Source of the DNA: Halichondria panicea
Lineage: Eukaryota > Porifera > Demospongiae > Suberitida > Halichondriidae
Direction of reading: 5' to 3'
Length of the DNA stretch: 64,000 nt
NCBI RefSeq assembly: GCF_963675165.1
Contig: NC_087393.1
Location: 1,617,502 to 1,681,501, forward strand
The notes under the pieces were generated by a model, which ran no database searches, was not told the origin of the DNA, and worked only from the letters and a program-made list of their open reading frames with translations. Below are positions 11,301 through 23,500 of this stretch, in pieces. Both the position numbers and the translations under genes were made by a program. Position 1 is the stretch's first letter. Each line of letters opens with the position of its first letter.

Positions 11301-14300
11301 ATATAATTATATTACTTCCGAGAATAATTATATATGACTGCATGCATGTATACAGAGCCCAGGATTTCCCTAGTTTATCAAATACTTTAGACTTGTATAC
11401 AGATCCCCAAATTTAATAAGCACATTTACAGGACAGGGAGCCCTGTCCTTAATTTTCAGTGTGAAGGAAACACTATGCTGGTATTCCGTATGTGATGGCA
11501 GCAGCAATTAGCCATTTCTGGGCACGCTTTTTATCACTTATATATATACTTGGCATTTACGTAAAAATTGTTCAATCAACCAGATCACAGTCACGGTAGA
11601 CGTCCACGATCAGCAAATTGACGAAACAAATCCACACAAGTACGAGATATCTGTACCAACAAATGTCAATAAAGAAACACAGGGCCCCTCTGTCACGGTG
11701 GATCCAAGTGATGTCAATACAGCAGCATGTCAGGTATATACAGATCACGTTTATATAACCATATAATTTGTACGTTCACACGGAAATACAGCACATAATA
11801 TTTCGCAGTATAATTATATACAAAAGCATGCAAAATTGTATTCCTGTTAGCTGCATACAATGGTCTCCAATATCCTCGATTGACATGCATATAGCTAGCA
11901 GTGTAATCATGGGCAGCTATAGATTTCCCAGGTAGAGTCCCATGCATGATACAACAATGCATGCATATTATTTTATGGAGCTCACTAAAGTGAAAATATA
12001 CTATGTTGATTCTTTGCTAAATAAACTATGATCATGCATGCCATGCTATATTAATGGTGTGACACCATTGTGAGTACTATAGCTGTATTGTGTACGTCCA
12101 CAATAATATAGTATTTGCTTATAAGTTCACCCGTCCCCATGCATGCAGGCAGCCTATATATACCCTATACCTCAGTGTTCCCTCCAGTGTAAAGTTATAG
12201 CAAAATGGCCAGACTATATGATTGATGTAATGCTTGCCGTTATTTGGCATAATGCATGTATGAATCCAGTAGGCTTTAACTATAGGATTGGCACCACTAT
12301 TGTAGATTTAGCACTTTATACTTCTGAGAATATGTACAGCAGCCCAGTATTTTCCCAATGAAAGCACCGCCGGTGCTGGCTGATGCCTCGGTGGAGACTC
12401 CAAAGCTTTATAGCAATTACAGTACTAGTTACTATAGCAGACTATTATTATGTACAGTAAATCAGTGGTGTAGGCAGAGGGGGGGCTGAGGGGCTAGAGC
12501 CCCCCCCCCTTTGTGCTTTATCAACTCCAACTCAGCTTGAATCACCGCGATCTGTCTATGTATTCTTCACTGTACTGCATGCATAGTTACTAGAATTATG
12601 TCATTGAATGGAAATGTGGGCAGGGCCATCTAATGCACATGCTGACTGCTGAGGAAAAGTGATGACCCAATATGTGTTATGCTCTGGCCCTGCTCAACTG
12701 ATTTGAGCCCTGCCCTTCCCAAAATCCTGGCTACGCCACTGTAAATTACATGCATGCGCAGGGAATCAGGCAGAAAAAAGTGGGAAATGATTGACTTGAT
12801 TATTGCTAAAAAGGATGCTGAAAGCAAGTGGCTTTGCAGCTCTTTTCTCACTCTTGCAGCTAGCGTTCTAGCTATAACTACTAAGTAGAATAGCTAAGTT
12901 GTATATCAACAGATTTTGCTATGCAAAAGTTTTAAGAGTCTCCAACAGCCTTCAAAGTAAGCAAAACTACCCAAAAACGAAGCATTATTTTACATTCCAC
13001 AAATTGCAATCCAAGAAAACGTGACTATAGAGCCTATATAGTATCAAAACTAAAAAACATTTGCAATGTGAACATTGCATGCTAGGATTGCCAGGAAAAG
13101 AAAAGCGCGAAAAAGCGAAGAAACAAGAAAATCGGCGAGTGCATAACTCCAATCCGTTACAAGTCATACATGATAACAACATCACTATATGCACTGCAAT
13201 AATATCACTCTTCTGGTTTCTTTATAATCATGTCACCAGCCGAGGGTTTGCACTTTAGTGCTCTAGTTCAAATATCAATAGTATAATGCATGAGAAATTC
13301 ATAGACTATAATATCACACATTTATAAAAAGGCTAACTAAGCTATCTATCCAGTTAGTTTCTTGATGTGGCTTTTCCCTGCAGAAATAGAGCAGTCTAAA
13401 CACGAGTCAAAATTTATGCAATAATTGAAAACAAACACTATACTGCACTGTCAATCCTATGTACAACCTACTGGTTGTACTAATATAGAAACTTTACTTT
13501 CACTTCATTTAGCACTCTACACACACACACACACACTACCGTATATCTCGGCATTATTTTGCGAAATTCACAATTTGAAATCCAAAAAAATGTGGCTAAA
13601 AGCCTACCGTATAGCGGGTAATTTTCGTGGGGTAAAATATTCGTTATTTTGGTGGGAAAGCTGACCTCCACGAAATTTTAACGTAGGCATGGCTTACCGA
13701 AACGTATGAATGCAGTGCAGGCAATGAGACTAAACTAAATTTTTACTCAACTAAAACCACCGTTTTCGAGTTGAATGAATTTTTTACCCCACGAAAATTA
13801 CCTGCTATAGAAGCTCTTACATTTATCCTTGAGCAACTGTATAGCAGTCGATACACACACAAACACACTACCGATACCTCGCTTGCGCATGCGGGGAGCC
13901 CTGTCCTTTTTTGTGCGAGAAACACTGCTATACCGGTATATCTGCATTCTCTTAGTTTCAGATTATAATGCTCTAAATATGTAAAATACGATAATTTCCA
14001 CCATACGAAAAATATCCCGTTATATACATAATCCTCGTCTATATACAATCTCCAATATCCTTGATGCATAGCAGCTATAATTTATAGTGTATAATCTTGC
14101 TTGGATTCCCCAAGTAGAGTCCCAGGATGAATACAGCTGTCAAGAATGCATATACCATATTAATTTTATGGAGCTCACTTCAGTGAAAATACTATATACC
14201 ACCTCTCTACTCCATGTAACAGGAGCTTTCTAGTCCCCTCTGAGCTACCTCCCAGAATGAACAGCCACACCTATAGAATTAGAGAAAATGATCTGAGATA

Positions 14301-16951
14301 GCACAACTGTGAAAATTTAGCTATAGCTCGTCTCTATATACAGCCTTTTCAAAGCGTGTATATATAAGCTAAAGAAGCAGTTAGCAAAACTCCAAGATTC
14401 ATATGCATCAGAATTGACTCATAGAGCATACAGTGGTTGGCAACCACCACCTCGCCAAAAGGCTGTTCCCCAATGGTGTCCGTTATATCATAGATTAAAG
14501 AGTTAGAGGGATTGGCAACAGAGTGGTGCACGTGATGCTTTTAGATTGAATCTGCAACGGAGCCTCGAAAACTATTGCGTTACACCCTATATGAACGATG
14601 CTATTTTGCCAGGTAACTCCCTCAAAATAAAACAGTTGTGTTTTCTCGAGACATCATGCATCTCTTTCAGCAATTTATAACAGGCCTAGTCTGTGAGCCA
14701 CGTGTAGTTTATTATGCATTGTGTGTAGAAATAGGTATTGTTGTGATGACCTCGATTAAACCAGCAGCGTAGTGCGGATATAACTCGAGGGTACCTTTGT
14801 TTCCAATCCTTTTAACTCTTCAATCATGGAGGTTCCATTGTACTTCCGAGAATATGTACAGCATGCACAGGACCTTCTCAATTATAGCTTATTAAACACT
14901 GTACACGCAAGACTCTTGTACAGGTCCCCAAAGTCAATAAGCTTATTTACAGGACGGCAGGCGCCCTGTCCTTTTTCTGTGTGAGGGAAAGACTGCTATA
15001 ATTACCGTATAATTATAGCGGGTATATTTCGAGGGTATAAATTTTCACGGAAATACCTTTAGAAAGGTTTTTGCCGTTTTAATTTTCATGGAAATAAATT
15101 ATAATAGCAGCCTTTTTGCAGCATGCATGCATTCATGCGAGTTTTAATTTGCGGTACGTGCTTAATCCGCAAAAACCACGAACATTTATACCCTCGAAAT
15201 ACGTATATACCTGCTATACGATATATACGGGAATATCTGCATGTCATTCTGTGTGTGAGCAGCAGCTAGCAATACCCTTACCAGGTACACCTCACTGATT
15301 AAATTACGTACATATCAACCAGATCATCAAGGTCAAGGTAGACGTCCAAGATAAGCAAATTGAAACAAATCCACACAAGGATAAGATATCTGAACCAACA
15401 GATGTCACTATAGAAATCCAAACACAGGGCCCCTCTGTCACGGTGGATCCAAGTAATGTCAATACAGCAGCGTGTCAGGTACAGATCACGTTCATAACCA
15501 TACTATACTGTACATTAACGATAGCTTTTAGTGATAATTATAAAGAGATTGTCCTAATCCATAATTGTAGACTCTGACAGATCAAGCAAGTACTCATGAT
15601 CAGACTGTAGCACATTGGTTTGGACCAGCTGGACAAATAAAGTATTGGAAGTCACAAGTACGTATAAACAGCGACACATTATTTATTTTGATGTGCTCGA
15701 GTTTTCATTTCTTCTTTTATTCATAGAAGAATGGAATACGCATATCCAATAAGAAGAGTAAAACTGCTCAGAGAAATATTAAGAAATGTGAAAAGAAGAA
15801 AAAAGGTAGGTCGTCTAAGATATGCATACTGTCTGATAATGGCAAGTATATTAATGGTCATTGTGGTCAGACATTAAGACTGTACTATACTGTTGTAACT
15901 AGAGCACTATACTGAAGTGCAAACCCTCGATCGACGTTAATTTGAAGTTTAGTGTAGTCTATACAGCCTTGAGTCGAAGTCATGTGTACATCTATAGGTC
16001 AACATGCAGGCATTGTTGTGTTGAGGCTGGCTATCCATGGTACGAACACAGCGCTATCGCATATCCAGGTGAACAGACTCAGAATAAACAAACACAGCCG
16101 CGATAGAAAATTCAGTTTCCCATGCAAAGCCCACAATTTATGTCGCTTTGACCGTGTCCTACTCTATCTAGTCAGTAGTATACAATTATATTGGTATCAA
16201 GAACTATATAGAGATGAGCAGTAAAAGATCCGGAATCACCTGTACACGCCAGACTCAACTTCTTTTCAGTACCCGCTAGAGAATTTCACCATCTTTAAAT
16301 GACAGACTGCACAGCAACGTCACAATAATTATAAGATGTGCGTGGCTATGTATATGACACACTGTATTAGATCGGTGAGTGCTACTAAAAACTGTCTTCT
16401 TCAACTCTCCATTCTCAAGTAATATATGTTATATAGTTATAACACGGGCAAGAGGGATGTATGGAATACCGTATAGCGCGAAATTTTCGAGGCACTTATA
16501 TTTCGTGGATTGGCCTCTAAAAACCATTTCGTTGCACAATGTTCGCGGAATTACTGCTTACCGAAAGCCACGCCTTTAAATCTTTGCGATAGCAGGTAAT
16601 TCTAATTAAAGAACACTTTTTGTGGACTTAATTTTCGTGTAGAATTCTAACCCACGAAATCCGCGAAAATTAAGCCCCTCGAAAATTTCGCGCTATACGG
16701 TATATTGCACTGAAGCACGAGGGCTGAGAGCAATATATTCCATGCATCCCGAGTGCACGTGTTTATATCCCGAGGGCATAGCAACATAAAACTGTCTCAG
16801 TAACACAATATAAACTGCACAAAAAGATGACAAAGACAACTCTAGACACAGCTCCATCTCTTCTCTCTTCTAGACGCCAGTATATGCAGTGTATAAGATT
16901 GGCATGACCGACGAATGGCTTGACATAAAATTGTTGGAGTTCCAACGCTGA
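8343..16951 (+). CDS. Uncharacterised protein with a tandemly duplicated exon
   Basis: Seven-exon model: 8343-8357 (MSSSK, donor gtgagt), 11584-11733, 15323-15478, 15571-15657, 15727-15805, 15998-16068, 16874-16951; 636 bp, 211 residues plus stop, all phases consistent. Exons 2 and 3 are paralogous (50 and 52 codons), sharing VDV.D.QI, TNPHK, TQGPSVTVDPS and VNTAACQ. Exon 5 is Lys-rich and could be a nuclear localisation signal. No signal peptide, membrane segment or known domain is recognised. Splice consensus is good for exons 2-5; the last two exons are weaker, and exon 1 rests on a short ATG plus donor. The large introns carry several MITEs. Function unknown. Alternatively only exons 2-5 are real, with other ends. 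Confidence 0.5.
8441..10206. mobile_element. Large inverted-repeat element, itself hit by a MITE
   Basis: Sequence from TCTATGAGGGGTGAATAG onward (GTGCCAAAATG, GGCGACGGTGTTTAGTTG, GGCGGAGTCCAACCAACGC) reappears in reverse complement near 10045-10206. The arms are imperfect and about 100-350 bp long. No target duplication recognised and no transposase frame seen. Outer boundary is approximate. Confidence 0.6.
8792..9392. mobile_element. 601-bp MITE with 5-bp target duplication AGTAC
   Basis: Flanked by AGTAC (8787-8791, 9393-9397). Imperfect ends: CAGAGGAGTAGGAAG and, reverse complemented, CAGTGGCGTAGGAAG. Nearly identical over its length to 35059-35684, whose 5-bp duplication is confirmed by an empty paralogous site. 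Superfamily not assigned; the ends resemble hAT termini but the duplication is 5 bp rather than 8. Confidence 0.85.
12463..12741. mobile_element. 279-bp MITE with 5-bp target duplication TAAAT
   Basis: Flanked by TAAAT (12458-12462, 12742-12746). Ends CAGTGGTGTAGGCAG and, reverse complemented, CAGTGGCGTAGCCAGG. It shares terminal motif and duplication length with the 8792 and 35059 elements, but the interior differs. Confidence 0.8.
13607..13809. mobile_element. MITE of the CCGTATAGCGGGTAATTTTCG family
   Basis: Begins CCGTATAGCGGGTAATTTTC after a TA. The far end reads as the reverse complement TATAGCAGGTAATTTTCGTG; the outermost bases are decayed. Confidence 0.65.
15005..15230. mobile_element. 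Decayed MITE, CCGTATA family
   Basis: Inverted arms share GCGGGTATATTTCGAGGG and its counterpart around 15187-15213. Left end CCGTATAATTATAGCGGG, right end GATATATACGG. It lies just upstream of the duplicated exon at 15323. Confidence 0.6.
16469..16700. mobile_element. 232-bp MITE, TA target site, 24-bp perfect inverted ends
   Basis: Flanked by TA (16467-16468, 16701-16702). Both ends read CCGTATAGCGCGAAATTTTC followed by GAGG. Internal sequence matches 19173-19389 in reverse orientation, so the two are copies of one subfamily. Confidence 0.88.
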
Positions 16952-17504
16952 AACCACTGCAAAACAGCCCCACCCCACTACTGCTGCAAAGAAACAGCCC
17001 CACCCTACTTACTACTGCTGCGAAGAAACAGCCCCACCCCACTACTCAGCTGCTCGAACAGCCCTCCACTATCTCGGCATCACAACCAAGCCAAAGAAGC
17101 TCGCCTCTACACTGTTGCAAAACAGCTCAAGCCCCCAGCAAAAAGAGCCGCTTCTAGTGCTATGGTGAAGCAGAATTGACATGCATCACGAAGTTGGGGA
17201 CTAGACTAGGTCTAGGAACACAGAATCTTCCACAAAATGAGCCTTGGACAATTTTAAAACTTGCATGGTTGCAAAGAAGAAACTCCAGCAGTGCTGAACA
17301 TTCCTGCATGGCTGGACTTACTTTGATACTTGTTATTTCTCATCATACAATATTTAATTTAATTGTCTGTCTAATGCCAGAGGGGCGTTTTGTGGTTAGT
17401 GCATTATGACTTTCAGCAGTGCATTATGCTGCATATTGCACTTGGCAACGTAGCTTGCTATATATATCTACCATGATTATATAGGCACAGGCCTCCTGCT
17501 CTAA
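16952..17504. other. Gap after the 8.3-kb gene
   Basis: 16972-17070 holds three imperfect copies of a roughly 32-bp unit (AAACAGCCCCACC...CTGCTGC). The stretch to about 17175 is open in more than one frame and could be untranslated or alternative coding sequence of the upstream gene. Nothing is recognised from there to 17504. Confidence 0.35.
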
Positions 17505-18905
17505 TTATGCCTCGGTGCGCATACGCAAGCGAGGTATACGGTAGTGTGTTTGTGTGTGTATCTGTCCGTCTGTGTGTCTGTGTGTGTGTGTGTGTCTGTG
17601 TGTGTGTAGACTGCTACAGCTCAAGTAAGAGTTTCTATAGGCTTCTATAGTCATGCTTCTAGTCATGGATTTTAATTCGTTGATTTGCAAAGTAATGCTT
17701 GGTTCTCAGAGTTATGCCTAGTTTTACTTGGAATGCCATTGCAGCCTTTCAGAAGAGTGCGTAGAAAAACTTGTCCATGGAGTGTTGCTACTCTACTTAG
17801 TATAGGCAGCTCTGCACTGGAACGCTATAGCTATTGGTAGCCTCGTTTCCAGGCCTTACTATATTGTCATTGTTCATCCAAATAGAAGGTACATAAATAA
17901 TAGACTAAATGAGGCAGCAAAGAAAGAAATGGGCGTACAGTTAAGAAAAAGTAAAGCCTGGTTTGGAAAATCGCGTGATCCACAAGGATTTTTATGAACG
18001 TGGGTGATATGTAGCCCACAATCGTGACGTAAGGTATTCTCCCACGCATTCAGAGTTGAAACGCGTACACACACACTGCATGCCAGGCCCATGCAAGGGT
18101 ATACCAAGCTACTGCAAGTCTAGCCAGGGAACCAGCGTAGCCAGCTCTGGTGACAGTAGCTACCTGCTAGATGATAATGATGACTAAGCTAATACTAGAC
18201 TCTAGCATTTAGAAAGACACAAGAAAAATGTATTAAAAAGATATATATTCTGTATGGTAAACTTAACACACGATCTAGACTATAGCTAGGTATAGCTAGC
18301 TATAGCTTGTATAAACAGCTTGCAAACTTCCAGTTCCAAGTCCATGTCCAGCCTATAGCCTAGCTTGCTGAGTTTTATTAGTTATAGATATCTACGTTAT
18401 AAAACGTTACGTGGGCAGTTCAATATCTCTAGCACTGCATGTCCACGCTCATTTTCATCCTTCTACCACTCTTCTACCCTCATGCGACTTCCCGATACAG
18501 GTTCTTCTTTTTTCTAACTCTATACCTCTATTTCTTTCTTTATTCCTCCAATTAATACCGTATTTTATCTTATTGATACAGTGTTTTATCTTATTGAATG
18601 AATGTGATAAAGAACAGAAAAAGGAGAGCCTGTGTAGAGGCTAAGCTATTGGTAGTTGCAAGAGTGAGAAGATAGCTGCAAGGCTCTGTTGATGCAGCCA
18701 TTATAATTTTAGACTTGGACTTTTGGCATCGATTGATTTACCCACTTCCCTGATTCAGGCTCTGATTCTGGCCTGCATGCATGCAGAAAAATGATGCAAA
18801 AATGTTCATCATGACATCTATGTGTATAAAAAGCTATTAGTATAGCTTTATGTTATGTAGCGTTGGCACTCCACTGAGGCATCAGCACCCGCGGTGCTTT
18901 TATTG
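17505..18905. repeat. Dispersed repeat with GT-rich core, split by a later insertion
   Basis: The left part (17505-17837) contains GCGCATACGCAAGCGAGG, a GTGTGTG core, and blocks such as CTTGTCCATGGAGTGTTGC. The right part (18644-18905) ends GCATCAGCACCCGCGGTGC. Intact relatives occur at 32098-32612, 49155-49612 (reverse) and 58430-58922. The 806-bp element at 17838-18643 separates the halves. Confidence 0.7.
17838..18643. mobile_element. 806-bp MITE with 9-bp target duplication, TAGCCTCG ends
   Basis: Direct repeats AGCTATTGG lie at 17829-17837 and 18644-18652. Ends are TAGCCTCGTTTCCAGGC and, reverse complemented, TAGCCTCTACACAGGC, with imperfect homology further in. A 9-bp duplication fits Mutator-like elements. 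No transposase frame. It interrupts a dispersed repeat, so it is younger than that repeat. Confidence 0.8.
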
Positions 18906-19172
18906 CAACACCTGTACTTCAAACACATCTACGGATTGCTAGCTTCTCATTACTACAAAACTCGCCCTGAAATGGGGTCACTTGCTTTACTGTATACTGC
19001 CTTAAATTTTGTACGTTTATTACGACCAGATATGATATTTTGGGTGTGGTTTGGCAGATCTAATTAAATAGAGAGCATATAATGACTCGATCATTATCCT
19101 CGAGACAGAACCGAAAATTAGCCAAACTGCACTGTCCCAAAGGTGACCCGATTAACGAGAATGTACTTCATA

Positions 19173-19389
19173 CCGTATAGCGCGAAATTTTCGCGGATTT
19201 CGTGGGTTAGCAATCCTACGAAAATTAAGTCCACGAAAATTGTTCTTTAATTAAAACTATCTGCTATAACGTGCAAATATTTAAAGGGGTAGCTTCGGGT
19301 AAGCAGTCATTCCACGAACATTGTGCAACGAAATGCTTTTAGAGGCCAATCACGAAATATAAGTGCTTCGAAAATTGTGCACTATACGG
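19173..19389. mobile_element. 217-bp MITE, TA target site, CCGTATAG ends
   Basis: Flanked by TA (19171-19172, 19390-19391). Left end CCGTATAGCGCGAAATTTTC, right end reverse complement CCGTATAGTGCACAATTTTC. Interior matches 16469-16700 in inverse orientation. Confidence 0.85.
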
Positions 19390-19415
19390 TATCTGTCTTT
19401 TCTTCTTGACGTTAA

Positions 19416-20187
19416 CCCTTTCCCCGTTTTCAAATTTCTTAAAAAATTCATATATCATAAACCATACATTGAAATGACTTGTAACTACAGGTAGCGCAGA
19501 CTTAGAGGTATCTTGACACCATCTTCGTTACTTAGCAACTGACCACCCCCACTAATTAGCGATTGTTTACAAACATACTCAATTATGTACACAAACAATA
19601 TTGTATGAAGGCACAAAGTGGCTAAAGACACTAAATAAGTGTTCTCAATGTTCTCACGGTGACATGGTTCAATCAGGAGCAAAAAGTTATCTGCAGACGC
19701 CCTTTTCCGGGAAATGTTTCTTCACCTACACACAGGTTTACAAGTTCAATGGTGGCTCATGATGTCCACTGCTGTACTAACTAGCCTAAATACAGTTATA
19801 CTGAAGCTATCAAGACTACTACCAGATCCAAGAAGTTGGTCCATCGCAAAAGGTTCTTCCTCAGGCCTTCAGGCTCTAAATTGAGGTAGCTTCTTATCTA
19901 GATCTGATCCCAGTCACTGTCCTCTCACTCAATAAGGCCATAAGCATTGATATTATCACTGTCTAGCTACTCTAAAACCTCACTGAGGTTGTACTACGAA
20001 AATCTTGAAACATTATCGAACGGTCACTTTTCTTTCGATATTACTGTACAAAGCGTACCCCAAGGCCGTACCCCAAGGCAGCATATTAAAGATACCACGT
20101 GAAAGAGCAGCTCAATGCGCATGTGCTGGTACTTACAAAAATGACCACTAGAGTGGCCGTCATATGACGGCTTCAATGGGGAAAGGG
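19416..20187. mobile_element. 772-bp piggyBac-like MITE with TTAA duplication
   Basis: Flanked by TTAA (19412-19415, 20188-20191). Ends CCCTTTCCCCGTTTTC and, reverse complemented, CCCTTTCCCCATTGAAG. TTAA duplication plus CCCTTT ends is characteristic of piggyBac-type elements. No transposase open frame inside. Confidence 0.8.
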
Positions 20188-20540
20188 TTAATTATTGAAA
20201 CGTCATCTGTACTGAACAAAAAAGGAATGTTCCGGCCAGACAAACGTTGCAATGAACACATTTAAAAAGACCTGGAAGTTTAATTTGCACAGCTATAATT
20301 ATGTAACACGAGTGGTGCAAAGCATGTGAAATACGTTGCAACGGATAGGAGTTGCTCTTGCTGGATTTATTGTTTCCACGCTGTTTGCCAATCCTAGCAA
20401 CTTTTCACATTGGAAATAGTATCTAATCTTCAGACATAATTGCATAGATTGGTATGAGTTATATAATTAAAATTGTTCTGTACATGTATATAAATTGCAC
20501 TGTATAATGTTAATCCTTATTTACACATGTCACGTTACAG

Positions 20541-23500
20541 AGTTGACAAAAAAATTCAACATAGCAATGAAAAAGGGCCTTGTGACTGTGAAAAGCAGAA
20601 GTGTGTTGATTGTCGGACTAGCTGGAGTGGGAAAGACTGGTGTCAAGCATTTAATTTTAGATTTACCACCTCCCGAGATTCGCAATAGCACCGGCACTCT
20701 AGAAGGAGAACCGGCGATTCGACTTGTTCGAGATATCGACAATGAACTAGCTCAGGTGGATGGAGGTGAATGGAAGGTACAAGAGAGAGGAGTTAAAAAT
20801 GAAAATGCTGCCAAATCCGTTTCCATATGTAGCAATGAGATCTCCAAAAAGACCAACCGTGAAAGAAAGAAATCTCAAGAAAAAGTTGCACAATTTAGCA
20901 CTGATCCTCAAAACCCAATCTGCCCTACTGTTTTTATACTCAAGTGAATTAAGGACTGGGTCCTTCAATTATTGCTGATTCAGCTAAAACGAAGCTCCGC
21001 CCACGCTTTTTACCAGCAATTGTGCATAAAAATGGATCTCAAACTGCTTAAATCTTTAGCTCTAATTCCGGAGTCCTAAACGCTCCTTGAAGCACTTACT
21101 TTTTAGTGTAGTAGCTAGTTCTAAGGCTAGTACACACAGTAATATTCGGAAGGAGCTGTTCCTTCAACTAAAGGTGAGATATTCTATAAAACATAGTTTT
21201 CTAGCTTAATTTTTTACATGTAAAAGCTAATAACTTACTCTACGTAGTGCAGACGGCTCCTTCCGAATATTACTGTGTGTACTAGCCTTAGAACTAACTA
21301 CTACACTAAAAAGTAAGTGCTTCAAGGAGCGTTTAGGACTCCGGAATTAGAGCTAAAGATTTAAGCAGTTTGAGATCAATTTTTATGCACAATTGCTGGT
21401 AAAAAGCGTGGGCGGAGCTTCGTTTTAGCTGAATCAGCAATAATTAAAGGACCCAGTCCTTAATTCACCTGAGATACTTCCTCACCTACTAGCCCTCAAG
21501 GCCTGAATCCAACCTCTTCCCAGCTCCCACAGTTTCTCGTTGAGGACATAAAAGAATATGTTACTGACATGATGGAAACTGACAGCAGTTTTGCACAAGA
21601 AACAATGAAAGTGCTCGGCCGTGACTGGATCTATTTGATTGACAGCGGTGGACAGCCGCAATTCCACAACCTTTTGCCACACTTCATTGAAGGTTTATCT
21701 ACCATCTTGATTGTCATCCGCCTTTCCGAAAAGCTTGACAATAGTCCAACAGTTGAGTACTATGAAAATGGAGCATCAACTGGATCTCATCAGTCGCCTT
21801 TATCGATCATAGACACCCTCAAGTGCTTAATTCGCTCTTTGCAGTCTTACAAAATCAGTGATCAGAAATCAAAACTCGTGTTTATTGGCACTTTCTATGA
21901 TCAGATTACAGATACTGATTCACTCACCGAAAAAAATCAACAGCTATATGATTTGTTTTCAGAAGAGTGCCTAGATCAACTGGTGTTCAGAAACTCAGCT
22001 AAAAACGAGCTTATTTTCCCTATTAACGGGAAGCTTCCTTGTGAACCTGAGAAAGAAATTGCTCGTCAGATACGGTCACTTATCGAATCGATTCCTGCTC
22101 AGTTTGAAAGTGAAATTCCAAGTCGCTGGAACATGTTAGAAGTTTTCATGGAGTACACATCAACCTGCCTCCAGAGAAAAGTGCTAAGCAGAGCGGAATG
22201 CTTGGAATTAGCCCAAAAGCTGAAATTTAAAATCAGCGACTCAGAAGATGAACTCACAAATGCCTTGAGGCATTTTCACAACATGCATCTTCTGCACTAC
22301 TATCCCCAAATCCTACCTGACGTGGTGTTCACGAGCCCTCAAGTTATTCTGGACGAAATAACAGCACTTGTCAAAGAAGTTTATCGTGTGAGGGATTCTA
22401 GTGGTGCTACCATTGTAGTAGATTATCAACTTCGACGTGGCATCATCACCACTGCATCACTTTCCAAATTTCAGAGACACATTGTAGAAGGGATCTTTGG
22501 TCCAACAGAGCTTCAAAAGTTATTCATTGGGCTCCTGATCGTCACACCCATCTCCTCATCACAAGACAAAAACGACCATTCAAACAAGAAATTCTTCATG
22601 CCAGCTCTTCTTCACATGATTCCCTCTGCTGATTTAGAAATGTACCGAGTATTTGAGCCAATACAGCCGTTACTTATCTCTTTTGAAAGTGGCCTGCCTC
22701 GTTCTGGAGTTTTCTGCTGTCTTCAGGTCTACTTAATGAAAGAGCTAAAGTGGAAACTCGTTTACACAAACACAGAACCAAAAATAATTGCACAAAACTG
22801 TGTAATGTTAGCACACCCCCGAGAGCCTTGCACGATCACCATAATCGATTCTTTTTCCTACATTGAAGCGTATGTTTCTTCAAAACCCGAGAATTACCGA
22901 AGAGTTCTGCCACTGATAAGGGAATCTATTCTTGACGGGATTAAAGCAGCAAACCAAGCACTTCAATATACCTGTCATGATGAAGATCAGCCCCGATTGA
23001 CATTCTTTTGCCCATGCAATCAAGAGGTTTCAGCCAACCCTCCACAGCGACACATTGGTAAAGTGAAAGAGGGAAATGAGATTCAATGTTCAGTTCAGCA
23101 ACAAAGCTATTTCGATCTCAATGAGAAGTATACCAAATGGCTTGGGCCCGTCATTTCAGGTAACTTTCTTTACAAACATGCAGTACTATAAGTGTAGAGG
23201 TAACGTGTGTGTGCAGTGCTGTTTAATAACTTTTCTACAGGTAAACTATTGCAGGCATTATTCTCGAGAGAGAACACCTGTGGCATATACATGAAGCAGT
23301 ATTCGATGCAAGATCTCAGTGGAAAAATATTGGTCGTGCTCTTGGAGTTGAGTCATCCCACCTCGATAGCATTCATGCAGGTAATACTTCTTCCAATCAG
23401 GACAATGGCGAGTGTTTGTATCAAGTTTTGGAGAGATGGATCCGGTCTGGTGAAGCTACAGTAACTATGAATAGGCTTCTTGAAGTGCTAGAAGGTAAAG

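Larger units (their letters stand above)
10850..14180. repeat. Three diverged copies of a local intronic repeat
   Basis: Similar stretches occur at about 10850-10990, 11850-12010 and 14040-14190: CTCCAATATC, a TGCATAGCAG-like tract, GATTTCCC and AGTCCCATG-like blocks, and an ATGCATAT tract. The copies flank the duplicated exons of the 8.3-kb gene, so the exon duplication was probably part of a larger local duplication. Confidence 0.6.

Noticed and set aside
17505-17690. His/Thr-rich open frame over the GT microsatellite
   Set aside because: Product of GTGTGTG repeats inside a dispersed element.
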